DNA of 64,000 nt from Vreelandella populi. GTDB lineage: Bacteria > Pseudomonadota > Gammaproteobacteria > Pseudomonadales > Halomonadaceae. The notes under the pieces are model-generated. The model saw only the letters and a program-made list of their open reading frames with translations, ran no database searches and was not told where the DNA came from. The DNA is taken from positions 496,001 to 560,000 of the forward strand of contig NZ_RZHE01000015.1 in assembly GCF_003989825.1 (NCBI RefSeq), read 5' to 3'. Every line of letters starts with the position of its first letter. Position 1 is the stretch's first letter. Positions 52,075 through 62,288 of the stretch are shown here, piece after piece. The position numbers were made by a program, and so were the translations under genes.

Positions 52075-52956
52075 GTGAAGCTAACGGTACTGATTATCGG
52101 TTGTGGAGATATCGGCATTACCTTAGGGCGCGAGCTGATTGCCGAAGGGCACCGGGTCGTTGGCGTACGGCGCAACATCGCTGCCCTTAAAGACACTGGC
52201 ATCAAGCCATTAAAACTGGACCTTAATGAGCTTGAAGACGCTGGGGCCTCTGCCCTCCCCCAGGCGGACTACGTGATTTATAGCGTAAGCGCCGACCGCT
52301 TTGAAGAAAGCGCCTATCAAAGCGCTTACCCGGGTGGCTTGAAACACGTATTGAGCGTGATGGAGCAGCATGACAAGCCGCCGCGCCGGGTGTTCTTCGT
52401 ATCGTCCACCAGCGTATATGGCCAGCAGGAAGGCGAAGAGGTCAACGAGGAAAGCCCCATTGGCCCGACAAGCTTTTCGGGCAAGCTGATGTATGAAGCC
52501 GAGCAAACGCTGCTTAATCATCCGCTGCCGGGTACCGTGGTGCGTTTTTCAGGCATCTATGGCCCTGGCCGTGACCGCTTGATCCATCAGGTGGCTGAAG
52601 GCCGCCTGGCTGCCGTCACGCCGGTCATTTACTCCAACCGCATCCACCGGGACGACTGCACCGGTATTCTGGCGCATTTGATGCGCTGCCAGGAAAACGG
52701 TCAACCCATTGCCGACCTTTATCTGGGAAGCGACTGCGAACCGGTTACCCTGCACAATGTGATGGCCTGGATCGCCAAGCAGCTCAAGGTGGAATCCACC
52801 GACACCATGCAGTCGCCACTGCGCCGCCGAGCCAGCAAGCGCTGTAACAATAAGCGCATTGTTGAAACCGGTTATGAGTTTAGTTACCCAAGCTATCGCG
52901 AAGGCTACGCGCAAATACTCAAAGAAGGTGGCTTTCTGGAAGTTCAGAAAGCATAA
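52075..52956 (+). CDS. NAD-dependent epimerase/dehydratase-like protein
   Basis: Extended-SDR-fold protein (293 aa). The start GTG 52075 is preceded by AAGGAG eight bases upstream, and the cofactor motif LIIGCGDIGITLG follows at once. Further elements are FFVSSTSVYGQQEGE and the catalytic-type YEAEQ instead of YxxxK. The missing lysine suggests it may not be a normal epimerase; the YeeZ family is similar. The product is divergent from oxyR but not clearly linked to it. Confidence 0.82.
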   Translation: MKLTVLIIGCGDIGITLGRELIAEGHRVVGVRRNIAALKDTGIKPLKLDLNELEDAGASALPQADYVIYSVSADRFEESAYQSAYPGGLKHVLSVMEQHDKPPRRVFFVSSTSVYGQQEGEEVNEESPIGPTSFSGKLMYEAEQTLLNHPLPGTVVRFSGIYGPGRDRLIHQVAEGRLAAVTPVIYSNRIHRDDCTGILAHLMRCQENGQPIADLYLGSDCEPVTLHNVMAWIAKQLKVESTDTMQSPLRRRASKRCNNKRIVETGYEFSYPSYREGYAQILKEGGFLEVQKA

Positions 52957-52990
52957 AAACGCGTTTATCACCTTAGATTATCTACAAGCA

Positions 52991-53036
52991 AACACCGGCC
53001 TTAATGGCGCAACCCGCGCCGGGCCGGTGTTTTTTT
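52991..53036. terminator. Bidirectional terminator between the epimerase-like gene and ridA
   Basis: AACACCGGCC (52991-53000) pairs with GGCCGGTGT (53022-53030); an inner GGCGC/GCGCC stem lies in the loop. Six or seven T follow on the plus strand (53030-53036), terminating the epimerase-like transcript. Confidence 0.85.
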
Positions 53037-53074
53037 ATGGCCTATTAGCTGCCAATAGCGAAGCGATCAGCCTC

Positions 53075-53464
53075 TTAGTCGCCAATGACCATGACAGCTT
53101 CGGCTTCCACCTGGCTGCCTTTAGGCAGGGCTTTCACCCCTACCGCTGCGCGAGCAGGAAACGGCGAGGAGAAGAATTCTTCCATCACCTTGTTAACGAT
53201 GGCGAAGTTATCCAGGTCGACGAGGTACAGGTTGAGTTTGACGATATCGCTCAGGGATCCTGCCGCTTCTTCACATACTGCTTTCAGGTTGGTAAAAACC
53301 TGACGCGCCTGAGCTTCGAAATCCTCAGACACTATCTCCATAGTCGCCGGATCAAGCGGAATCTGGCCGGAAAGATAGACTGTATTGCCCGCCTTGATAG
53401 CTTGTGAGTAAGGGCCAATAGCAGCTGGGGCCTTGTCAGTATTGATTACAGCTTTGTTACTCAT
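53075..53464 (-). CDS. ridA: RidA family enamine/imine deaminase
   Basis: YjgF/YER057c/UK114-family protein (129 aa) that hydrolyses reactive enamines from pyridoxal enzymes. It begins [22 protein letters not shown] and contains the active-site arginine in [15 protein letters not shown] and the glutamate in VEAEAVMV. It follows spoT on the same strand, 160 bases downstream, as in Pseudomonas. Confidence 0.95.
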   Translation of the reverse strand: MSNKAVINTDKAPAAIGPYSQAIKAGNTVYLSGQIPLDPATMEIVSEDFEAQARQVFTNLKAVCEEAAGSLSDIVKLNLYLVDLDNFAIVNKVMEEFFSSPFPARAAVGVKALPKGSQVEAEAVMVIGD

Positions 53465-53624
53465 GCGATCTGTCGCTCCTCTAATTGTTTAGCCGTCATC
53501 GTTGTTTAGCGTTAATGATCCCGCCCGCTTATAAGTAAATGATTCTGGCTGTTACGTTATTAACGGCTGCAATAGCACAACGTGGCCGATGCCTGAGGGT
53601 GGTCGGCCAAGGTGCTTGATGGTT

Positions 53625-55757
53625 TTAATTGGTCATACGTGTAATTTTGCCCACATTAGGCAAGTTACGGATGCGCTTGATGATACGTGCAAGATGCACG
53701 CGGCCTTTCACAGACAGCGTAAGATTCACCGTCGAGAGGCGCTCATCACGCTCCTCAATGCCGATACGCTCAATATTGGCATCGGCATCGGTAACCAGCC
53801 CCGCAAGCTCAGCCACGAGGCCGCGGCGGCTTTCAATTTCAATGCGTAGCGCAACCGGAAAATCTTCATCAATAGTGTCAGACCACTCCAGCGTGAAGAG
53901 CTTTTCCGGATCGTTCTTGTGCTCGACAAGGTTTCTGCAGTCGGCGCGATGCACTACCAACCCCTTACCCATGGAAAGATGGCCAAGCACCGGGTCGCCA
54001 GGTAGCGGATGGCAGCACCTTGCGAAGTTAATCACCATGCCCTCACTGCCACTGATCATCACGGCTTTGCCGCTATCAACCGTAGTATTGGTATCGTGGC
54101 GGCCGCCGTGGGCAACCTCCACCAACCGCCTGGCCACCACATGTGCCATTCGGTTACCCAAACCAAGCGACTCCAACAAAGCCTCCTGGGAGGCTGCATC
54201 CAGCTCCTTGACCGCCTGCTCTAGCACCGCCTCATCCAGCTCTTCCAAGCTGGTTTCAAAGGGCGCGAGCGCCTTGTTAAGAAGCCTTCGCCCTAGCGTG
54301 ATCGCCTCGGTCTGCTGTTGGTGCTTCAAGGCATGGCGAATGGCCGAGCGTGCCTTGGCGGTGGATACAAAGCTGAGCCAGGCAAGGTTGGGGCGTGCAC
54401 CGGGGGCGGTGATGATCTCAAGCGTCTGGCCGCTTTCCAAGCGCGTGGAAAGCGGTGCCAGATGGCGGTCAATCCGGCAGGCAATACAGTTATTGCCGAT
54501 ATCGGTATGCACGCTGTAGGCAAAGTCGATCACCGTGGCGCCCTGAGGCAGCTCCATGATGTCGCCTTTAGGCGTAAATACATAAATATCATCGGGGAAC
54601 AGATCATTCTTGACGTGTTCGATAAATTCCAGCGAATTGCCCGCGTGGCGCTGCATTTCCAGAAGGCCTTTGACCCAAGCACGCGCCCGGGCATGACTGC
54701 CTTCAGCAATCGGATGGGTCGTCTGCCCTGCCTTGTAAAGCCAATGAGCCGCAATGCCGTTATTGGCCATGGCTTCCATTTCACGGGTACGGATCTGGAC
54801 TTCAATCGGCATGCCGCGCGGTCCAAACAGCGTAGTGTGCAGGCTCTGATAACCGTTGGCCTTGGGGATGGCAATATAATCCTTGAAACGCCCCGGCACC
54901 GGCTTATACAGGTTGTGCACCACTCCCAGGATGCGGTAGCAGCTGGCCACGTCCTCGGTGATGATACGAAACCCGAACACGTCCATGATTTCTGCAAACG
55001 GCTTGCGCTGGTCGCGCATCTTCTTGTAGATCGACAGCAGATGCTTCTGGCGCCCGACCACCGTGCCCTGAAGCATTTCGTCATCCAGGCTCTGCTGCAG
55101 GGAGGCCTGAATTTCCCGCATCGCACTTCGCCGATGCCCACGGGCACTGGCGACAGCACGCTTGATGCGCTCAGAGCGCATAGGGTGAATCGCCTGAAAC
55201 GAAAGGTCTTCAAGCTCGATGCGGATAGTATTGATACCCAGCCGCCCGGCGATACGCGCGTAGATTTCCAGGGTTTCTCGGGCAATACGGCGCTTTTTAT
55301 CCGGCCTTAACGCTCCAAGTGTGCGCATGTTATGCAGGCGGTCGGCGAGCTTGACGATAATGACGCGGATATCCCGCGACATTGCCAGCACCATCTTTTG
55401 AAAGTTTTCCGCCTGGGCGACGGCTTTATCTTCAAAGGTGATCTGAGTCAGTTTGGAGACACCATCTACAAGCTCTGCCACCGGTTTGCCGAACTGGGCA
55501 GCCAGGGCTTTCTTGGAAACACCGGTATCTTCAATGACATCGTGCAGCATGGCGGCCATCAGGCTTTGATGGTCCATGTGCATATTGGCCAGAATATTGG
55601 CCACGGCCAGCGGGTGAGTGACATAAGGCTCGCCTGAACGCCGGCGCTGCCCGTCGTGGGCCTGCTCAGCGTAATAGAAGGCGCGTTTGACCTGTTGGAT
55701 CTCGTCCGAGGGTAAGTAGCCGCCGAGTCGATCGGCCAGGTCATCAATGGTGAACAT
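53625..55757 (-). CDS. spoT: Bifunctional (p)ppGpp synthase/hydrolase
   Basis: Stringent-response enzyme (710 aa). The HD hydrolase is intact (LHDVIEDTGV, H72-D73), followed by the synthetase (FGFRIITEDVASCYRIL; NGYQSLHTTLFGPRGMPIEVQIRT; MANNGIAAHWLYK), a TGS domain (YVFTPKGDIMELPQGATVIDFAYSVHT) and a C-terminal ACT domain. It lies between rpoZ and ridA. It is the chief hydrolase in gammaproteobacteria that also have RelA. Confidence 0.96.
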   Translation of the reverse strand: MFTIDDLADRLGGYLPSDEIQQVKRAFYYAEQAHDGQRRRSGEPYVTHPLAVANILANMHMDHQSLMAAMLHDVIEDTGVSKKALAAQFGKPVAELVDGVSKLTQITFEDKAVAQAENFQKMVLAMSRDIRVIIVKLADRLHNMRTLGALRPDKKRRIARETLEIYARIAGRLGINTIRIELEDLSFQAIHPMRSERIKRAVASARGHRRSAMREIQASLQQSLDDEMLQGTVVGRQKHLLSIYKKMRDQRKPFAEIMDVFGFRIITEDVASCYRILGVVHNLYKPVPGRFKDYIAIPKANGYQSLHTTLFGPRGMPIEVQIRTREMEAMANNGIAAHWLYKAGQTTHPIAEGSHARARAWVKGLLEMQRHAGNSLEFIEHVKNDLFPDDIYVFTPKGDIMELPQGATVIDFAYSVHTDIGNNCIACRIDRHLAPLSTRLESGQTLEIITAPGARPNLAWLSFVSTAKARSAIRHALKHQQQTEAITLGRRLLNKALAPFETSLEELDEAVLEQAVKELDAASQEALLESLGLGNRMAHVVARRLVEVAHGGRHDTNTTVDSGKAVMISGSEGMVINFARCCHPLPGDPVLGHLSMGKGLVVHRADCRNLVEHKNDPEKLFTLEWSDTIDEDFPVALRIEIESRRGLVAELAGLVTDADANIERIGIEERDERLSTVNLTLSVKGRVHLARIIKRIRNLPNVGKITRMTN

Positions 55758-55783
55758 TTACCGCGCCCCTAGTCTAGCCAGCC

Positions 55784-56044
55784 TTAGTCGTCGATCTGAG
55801 CGCTGGGCGCCATAGCAGGACGCACGCGAACGGGTGCTTCCACCGGCTCATCAAGTACCGTGTGATCGACCAGGCCAGCGGCAATTTCGCGCAGCGCCAT
55901 CACGGTGGGCTTGTCGTTTTCCCAGGCCAGTTGGGCATCACGCGAGCCACGCGCCAGTTGGCGGGCGCGCTGGGTGGAAATCATCACCAGCTTGAAGCGG
56001 TTTTCGACATTTTCCAGACAATCTTCAACAGTTACGCGAGCCAT
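55784..56044 (-). CDS. rpoZ: RNA polymerase omega subunit
   Basis: Omega subunit (86 aa): [31 protein letters not shown] is the family start, with the conserved [14 protein letters not shown]. It helps assemble RNA polymerase and forms part of a ppGpp site in E. coli. It sits between gmk and spoT, the usual order. Confidence 0.96.
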   Translation of the reverse strand: MARVTVEDCLENVENRFKLVMISTQRARQLARGSRDAQLAWENDKPTVMALREIAAGLVDHTVLDEPVEAPVRVRPAMAPSAQIDD

Positions 56045-56134
56045 GGGGGCCTTCCTGTAATGACGACGCCGGGCCAGCGTTGTTGGATAACGCCGCTGAC
56101 CCAGCGAAAAAGAATAGTGATAGAACCTGATAGA

Positions 56135-56782
<648 letters not shown>

Positions 56783-56926
56783 TTAGCAAAAAATAGTGAG
56801 TGAAAAAGTAGCGAAAAGATAGTTGGCAAAGCAAGCAATAAAGCAGTGACGAGCTTATAAAGGAGCGCAGTATCGCACACCCACCCCGTGGACTGTAGCG
56901 TTTGCGTCAAGGCACAGGGAGGTTGA

Positions 56927-57622
56927 ATGCGCAGTACGCTGTTTTTTTTGTTATTGATTAGTCTGGGGGTTGCCATTCAGAAAGGCATCATCGAGATCCC
57001 GCGCCAATGGGCGCCTTGGGCACCGCTTTATATTGACGACCCCATCACGCCCGTCACACAGCTCAAGATCAAACGTCTGGAAGGCGATAGACAGGCATGC
57101 CTGGCCGCCCTGGATACCGTGCCGGCTGGCGAGCTGCGTTACACCCCGCTTGCCGACTATTCACCCACCGCTAACTGCCCGCTGACCAATATCGTACGCA
57201 TACAGTCCAGCAGCGTGCAGTTTAACCAAAGTTTTGTAGCTACCTGCCCGCTAGCGCTTGCCTGGGTAATGTATGAGCGTCATGAACTTCAGCCCGCGGC
57301 AGAAGCGATAATGGGCAGCCGGGTTCGTCAGGTGGATCACGTAGGCAGCTTTGCCTGCCGTAATATCTACCACCGAGAGAACGCCAGGCGCAGCGAACAC
57401 GCAACGGCTGAAGCGCTGGATGTCACTGGATTTCGGTTCGAGAACGGTCAGCGTATTACGCTGATCAATCATTGGAATGACAGGGGTGAAGCGGGAGAGT
57501 TTTTACGCGCGGCGAGGGATGGCGGCTGCCAGACTTTCGGCAATATAATTGGGCCAGATTACAACGCCGCGCACGCCGATCACTTTCATATGGGCATGCG
57601 CGGCTTTAGGGTATGCCGCTGA
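56927..57622 (+). CDS. Extensin-like C-terminal domain protein
   Basis: Protein of 231 aa with an N-terminal hydrophobic anchor or signal (LFFLLLISLGVAIQ) and a C-terminal extensin-like/peptidase-M15-like domain. The zinc-site residues appear as SEHATAEALDVTGF (His and Asp) and HADHFHMGMRG (final His). This fold is shared with D,D-carboxypeptidases, so a peptidoglycan-trimming role in the periplasm is possible. Four cysteines may form disulfides. It follows a region divergent from gmk. Confidence 0.82.
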   Translation: MRSTLFFLLLISLGVAIQKGIIEIPRQWAPWAPLYIDDPITPVTQLKIKRLEGDRQACLAALDTVPAGELRYTPLADYSPTANCPLTNIVRIQSSSVQFNQSFVATCPLALAWVMYERHELQPAAEAIMGSRVRQVDHVGSFACRNIYHRENARRSEHATAEALDVTGFRFENGQRITLINHWNDRGEAGEFLRAARDGGCQTFGNIIGPDYNAAHADHFHMGMRGFRVCR

Positions 57623-57653
57623 TTACGCTACGCAGCTGAGCCTGGCGGACGAT

Positions 57654-57905
57654 TTATTCCAGATTGATATCGTCTTCGTCGGTCAGCGCGCCCGCAGCCG
57701 CGCCAGCACCGGCACCCAGTACCGCGCCACCGCCAATGCTGCCACCAGTTGCCGCAGCAGTACCTGCGCCTACCGCCGCGCCTACACCTGCGCCGCTAGT
57801 GGCGCGCTCACCGGTGGTAGAACCACAACCTGCCAGGCCAATCGTCAGCGCCGCGACGGCACTAAGGGTCAAAATACGCGATTTTTTCGTTACTTGAGTA
57901 TGCAT
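57654..57905 (-). CDS. Glycine-zipper outer-membrane lipoprotein
   Basis: Small lipoprotein (83 aa). The signal ends at a lipobox (LTIGLAGCGSTT), followed by a glycine/alanine-rich stretch with GxxxG repeats (GAGVGAAVGAGTAAATGG; GAVLGAGAGAAAG) and an acidic end. Similar proteins sit in the outer membrane and are stress-related. Strong AAGGAGGTGA precedes the ATG. Function is not established. Confidence 0.85.
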   Translation of the reverse strand: MHTQVTKKSRILTLSAVAALTIGLAGCGSTTGERATSGAGVGAAVGAGTAAATGGSIGGGAVLGAGAGAAAGALTDEDDINLE

Positions 57906-57973
57906 GGGTCACCTCCTTATGGGTTGCACCCTATACACATTAGAAACGATTAGATAATTTTGCCACTTTACCG

Positions 57974-59176
57974 CTATCTGGCCTGAACGGATAACTGGCC
58001 TGGGCTGCGTTTTTCAAGCCATCTGCCGAAGTAGAAAATAACTAGGCCACAGAGCGCCAGGCCGGTGCCAACCGGGCCCGTGCTCGACCAATCAAAGCCT
58101 GCACTGATCACCAGCCCGGCAAGCCAGGCACCCAGGGCATTAGCGCCGTTGAATGCCGCATGGTTAAGCGAAGCCGCCATGGTCTGAGCGTTGCCCGCCA
58201 CATCCATTAATCGGGTTTGCAGTGACGGGGCAAGCGCCATACAAGTACCTACCAGGCCGACAAACAAGAGCCCTGACCAGACGTAGTCGGCAGCAAAGTA
58301 GTACCCGCCCTGAATTACGGCGCACCAGATCAGGATGCGCGGAATGGCACGCATCAAATTTTTGTCGGCCATGCGCCCGCCAACCAGATTGCCGATAATC
58401 GAGCCAATGCCGAAAATCACCAGTACCAGCGGGCCTAATGCCTCACTCATGCCCGCCTGCTCGGTTAATGTCGGCATCACGTAGCTGAAAATTGAGAACA
58501 TGCCGCCGCAACCCACGCAGGCAATGGCAACCGTCATCAGTACACGCTGTTTCACCAATGCCGACAGCTCGCGCATCGGGCTAGCCAGTGCATCGAAGGG
58601 TTGTACGGGCACCCACAGCCGAATCAACGCGGCTGTCAGCAAGGCAATGCCGCCCACACCGGTAAAGGCTATCTGCCAGCCAAACTGATTTCCCGCCCAG
58701 GTGCCCAACGGCGCACCAATTAAAATGGCCGTCGTCAAGCCCAGCATAACCCGCGAAACTGCCCGCGCCCGCTGGTCAACCGGCACAGCTCCCGCTGCCA
58801 CCAACACGGCCACGCCAAAGTAAGCTCCATGCGGCAGGCCCGCAATAAAGCGCAGCCCTACAAACGACCAAAACCCTGGCGCCATGGCGCTGGCAATATT
58901 GCCTAAGGCAAACACCAGCATCAAAGCGATCAGCAGCGCCCGCTTGGGCACGCGCGCGGCCAGGGCAGAAATCAGCGGCGCCCCCACCACAACGCCTAGG
59001 GCGTAGCTACTGATTGCATAGCCGACTTGCGGCACACTGACCGCCAGATCGCCCGCGACGCGGTTCATCAGCCCCATGATGACGAATTCACTGGTGCCGA
59101 TGCCAAACCCACCTAACGCCAAGGCGAATTCGGCCAGACGCGGATTGCGCGCCAGCCCCTGGGTCGACTCTTGCAT
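57974..59176 (-). CDS. MFS transporter (arabinose efflux type)
   Basis: Twelve-helix exporter (400 aa) of the DHA1 family, AraJ/YdhP-like. The first helix is LALGGFGIGTSEFVIMGLM, and the conserved motif A-like loop is VPKRALLI. The ATG at 59176 is preceded by GGGAG; the TTG at 59188 is the longer option. Efflux of small molecules is likely; substrate unknown. It is upstream of the lipoprotein gene on the same strand. Confidence 0.88.
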   Translation of the reverse strand: MQESTQGLARNPRLAEFALALGGFGIGTSEFVIMGLMNRVAGDLAVSVPQVGYAISSYALGVVVGAPLISALAARVPKRALLIALMLVFALGNIASAMAPGFWSFVGLRFIAGLPHGAYFGVAVLVAAGAVPVDQRARAVSRVMLGLTTAILIGAPLGTWAGNQFGWQIAFTGVGGIALLTAALIRLWVPVQPFDALASPMRELSALVKQRVLMTVAIACVGCGGMFSIFSYVMPTLTEQAGMSEALGPLVLVIFGIGSIIGNLVGGRMADKNLMRAIPRILIWCAVIQGGYYFAADYVWSGLLFVGLVGTCMALAPSLQTRLMDVAGNAQTMAASLNHAAFNGANALGAWLAGLVISAGFDWSSTGPVGTGLALCGLVIFYFGRWLEKRSPGQLSVQAR

Positions 59177-59383
59177 TTTTTCTCCCAACGCACGTCTGGC
59201 GTGCTGCTCTTGCTAATGGCTAACAGACAATGATCGCAAGACTAGACGAAAGTATAAATATGTTCAGCAAAATATTAGCAGGCGAATATTTCACTTTAAA
59301 GGACTACCCATTGAAGCACGCCCAGGTTTGAGGGCTTAATAAACACCAACGCCTATCGATGTTCTGCATAAGGAAGGCCGTTT

Positions 59384-59995
59384 ATGACACCTGAGACTAT
59401 CGAACACGCCATGCAGGCGTTAGCCAAGGCAGACCCGGATATCGCCCGAGCCCTGCCGCTGGTGGGCGCGCCTTCACCACGCGTGCGTGATAAAGGCTTT
59501 GCGATGTTCTTCTCCACCATCGTCAGCCAGCAGCTTTCCACCGAAGCGGCCCGCGCGATTATGGGCCGCGTGAATACCCTGCTCCCCGAGCTGCACGCCA
59601 AGGCAGTAATTGACACCGAAGGTCAGGCGCTACGCGATGCGGGGCTCTCGTGGCGCAAAATCGAGTACGCCAAGGGGCTCGCAGAAGCGGAGCTTGCCGG
59701 CACCTTCAGCGCCGACGGGCTTGAGCACCTAAGCGATGAGGAAGTGATTACCACGATCACCGCGCTTCGCGGTTTTGGCCGCTGGAGCGCTGAAATCTAC
59801 CTGATGTTCTCGCTCAAGCGCCCGGACATCTTTCCCGCGGATGACCTGGCGCTACGCGTGGCGCTGGGCCGCCTAAAAAGAATGGGCGATAAACCCACGC
59901 CCAAACAAGCGCGCCAGATGGTGGAACAGTGGGCACCCTGGCGCAGCGTGGGGTCGCTGTTTCTGTGGCACTACTACCGCGGCGAACCGCTTTAA
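59384..59995 (+). CDS. DNA-3-methyladenine glycosylase II-like protein
   Basis: HhH-GPD base-excision glycosylase (203 aa). The helix-hairpin-helix is ALRGFGRWSAEIYLMF, and the catalytic aspartate is in FPADDLALRVALG. The N-terminal PSPRVRDKGFAMFFSTIVSQQLS begins the domain. It removes alkylated bases. It lacks the extra N-terminal domain of E. coli AlkA and so resembles the shorter Mag type. It converges with the pirin gene with a four-base overlap. Confidence 0.9.
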   Translation: MTPETIEHAMQALAKADPDIARALPLVGAPSPRVRDKGFAMFFSTIVSQQLSTEAARAIMGRVNTLLPELHAKAVIDTEGQALRDAGLSWRKIEYAKGLAEAELAGTFSADGLEHLSDEEVITTITALRGFGRWSAEIYLMFSLKRPDIFPADDLALRVALGRLKRMGDKPTPKQARQMVEQWAPWRSVGSLFLWHYYRGEPL

Positions 59996-60870
59996 GCGTT
60001 CAGCCCGCCGAACTTGCCCGCCTGGTAATCCTCCACGGCCTGAACGATCTCATCACGGGTATTCATCACAAAAGGCCCGTGGGAGTAGACTGGCTCATCG
60101 ATCACATCGCCATGGCCAAACAGCAGCTGAGCGTCGCTTGTGGCCTCGATTACCAGGCTTTCACCATCACGATCCACTTCAATAAGGTGATGAGCTTTGG
60201 CAGGCTCGCCGCTTACGCTGACATTGCCATTCACGATATATAGAAACACCTGCCGCCCTGGGGCAACGGGCAACTGCTCGCGCGCCCCGGCAGGCAACTT
60301 GAGCGTCGACATGAATACGTTGGTCAGCGTCTCGATGGGGCCGCGCTTAGCGTCCCACTCCCCGGCGATCAGGTTCAACTCGCCACCGCCCGGCAGCGAA
60401 ATGGCAGGGATCGACTCCTGCTGTAACCCTACATAACGCGGCTCGCTCATTTTCAGGCGTGCGGGCAGGTTGACCCACAGCTGCAGAATCTCCAGTGGGC
60501 CACCCTCGCGCAGAAACTCAGGGGGCGAGATTTCCGCATGCACAATGCCACTACCTGCGGTCATCCACTGCACGCCGCCTTTATGGATCACGCTCTGGTG
60601 CTTGGCGCTATCTGCATGAGCAAGCGAGCCTTCCAGAATAAACGTCACCGTTTCAAAGCCACGGTGCGGGTGCGGTCCAAACGGCAAGCCTTGGTTGTTC
60701 GCCGGATAAACCTGCGGGCCGTGGTGGTTCAGAAACAGAAACGGATCGAGCTGGTCAAGCCCCGGCCCTGGCAGCGGCCGCCGGGTCGTCAGATCGCCGA
60801 TATCATCGCGGTGCGCTGGATGCTGAGCAATCACGCGGCGAACTGAGCGGGGGGATGAGTCCAATGACAT
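59992..60870 (-). CDS. Pirin family protein
   Basis: Cupin-fold iron protein (292 aa). The N-terminal metal site is PHPHRGFETVTFILEG with further His in SVIHKGGVQWMTAGSGIVHAE. The C-terminal region FLYIVNGNVSV is the second cupin. Bacterial pirins such as YhhW have quercetinase activity. AAGGAG precedes the ATG. Substrate and role here are not known. Confidence 0.9.
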   Translation of the reverse strand: MSLDSSPRSVRRVIAQHPAHRDDIGDLTTRRPLPGPGLDQLDPFLFLNHHGPQVYPANNQGLPFGPHPHRGFETVTFILEGSLAHADSAKHQSVIHKGGVQWMTAGSGIVHAEISPPEFLREGGPLEILQLWVNLPARLKMSEPRYVGLQQESIPAISLPGGGELNLIAGEWDAKRGPIETLTNVFMSTLKLPAGAREQLPVAPGRQVFLYIVNGNVSVSGEPAKAHHLIEVDRDGESLVIEATSDAQLLFGHGDVIDEPVYSHGPFVMNTRDEIVQAVEDYQAGKFGGLNA

Positions 60871-61118
60871 AAAATATGCTCCTTAACAATTACCGTTAGC
60901 TTAAAACCTAAGCCAAAGGATGAGGAGCGAATAGTTTTCTTTGGATCGTTCTAGGAAATTGATGGGTGCTTATCTACGTATCGGTTAACCCTTAACGGCT
61001 CATGCCTTCTTCAACCTGTTAGCTTAGCACTGGCCTACGCTTATATTTTCACAGGTAAAATTTGCTATTGTTGAGGCCGACCTAGTTGCCATCTTTTATT
61101 ACGCCTGAGGTTAAGCCT

Positions 61119-62144
61119 ATGACTGAGCAGAACCCAGCGGCCTTTAGCGACCTTGTTAGCGCAATTACCCAGCAGATAGAACAAGCACGCGGACAGGTGC
61201 GCCAAGCCGTCAACACAGCCATGGTGCAAAGCTACTGGGAAATAGGCCGCTTGATTATCGAGCATGAGCAGCAAGGCAATAGCCGTGCGGAATACGGCAA
61301 GCAGCAGCTACAGCAGCTTTCGAAACAGCTAACCGAACGGCTGGGTAAGGGATTCGACGTCACAAATTTGCGTAATATGCGTCAGTTTTACCTAGGCTTT
61401 CCAATTCGCGACGCAGTGCGTCTCGAATTGAGCTGGACCCACTACCGCACCCTTGTGCGGGTGGAAAATGCTCAAGCACGCGACTGGTATTTGCAAGAAG
61501 CGATCAATCAAAGCTGGAGCGCGAGAGCTTTAGAGCGCCAGATTAGCGCCCTCTACTACGAGCGCCTGCTAGCCAGTCAGGATAAGGCGCTGTTAGAACA
61601 GGAAGCAAAAGTAAACACCCAGCCGCTGGCAGAAACCGCCAAGGACTACCTGCGCGACCCTTACATCCTGGATTTCCTCAACCTGCAGGATAAAACCTAC
61701 CAGGAAAGCCAGCTAGAGCAGACGATTATCAGCAATCTGCAGCAGTTTTTACTGGAACTGGGCAAAGGCTTTGCTTTTGTCGAACGCCAGCAGCGCATCC
61801 GCTTTGATGACGAAGATTTCTACATCGATCTGGTGTTCTACAACTTCAAGCTGAAATGTTTTTTGTTGGTGGACCTGAAGCTCGGCAAGCTCAAGCATCA
61901 GGATATCGGCCAGATGGATACTTACGTACGCCTATACGATGAGCAGCGCAAAGGTGCAGACGACAACCCCACCATCGGGCTGGTACTGTGCAGTGAAAAA
62001 AGCGAAGCCGTGGTGAAGTACTCGGTACTCGCTGACCAGAAGCAGCTGTTTGCGGCGAAGTATCTGCCGTATCTGCCCTCCGAGGATGAACTAAAACGCG
62101 AGCTGGAACGTGAGCGGGCAAAGGCGGTTGAGCAGCTTCAATAG
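61119..62144 (+). CDS. DUF1016 family PD-(D/E)XK nuclease-like protein (YhcG)
   Basis: Protein of 341 aa. The N-terminal DUF1016 helical part includes WEIGRLIIEHEQQG, LTERLGKGFDVTNLRNMRQFY and LSWTHYRTLVRVEN; the C-terminal nuclease core is YIDLVFYNFKLKCFLLVDLKLGK with D and E/D-x-K positions, then TIGLVLCSEKSEAVVKYS. ATG 61119 has GAGG eight bases before it. The family occurs next to restriction and toxin genes in other genomes, but here it stands alone. The biological role is unknown. Confidence 0.88.
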   Translation: MTEQNPAAFSDLVSAITQQIEQARGQVRQAVNTAMVQSYWEIGRLIIEHEQQGNSRAEYGKQQLQQLSKQLTERLGKGFDVTNLRNMRQFYLGFPIRDAVRLELSWTHYRTLVRVENAQARDWYLQEAINQSWSARALERQISALYYERLLASQDKALLEQEAKVNTQPLAETAKDYLRDPYILDFLNLQDKTYQESQLEQTIISNLQQFLLELGKGFAFVERQQRIRFDDEDFYIDLVFYNFKLKCFLLVDLKLGKLKHQDIGQMDTYVRLYDEQRKGADDNPTIGLVLCSEKSEAVVKYSVLADQKQLFAAKYLPYLPSEDELKRELERERAKAVEQLQ

Positions 62145-62288
62145 TGGACACGGCAATAAGTGGCCGACAGTCAGAAAATCGTGCTGGCCTTTCGCATCTT
62201 TTATAAAGGACATTTTATTTGCTTATCAGAAGTGCCCCGACTTGAAGCTTAGTGAGCTAACAGGCCGGGAGAGTCCGAAACAGTGCGA

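Noticed and set aside
54318..55310. Plus-strand frame of 330 codons opposite spoT
   Set aside because: spoT has all its domains intact on the minus strand; this frame has low-complexity, unlikely composition and no start signal.
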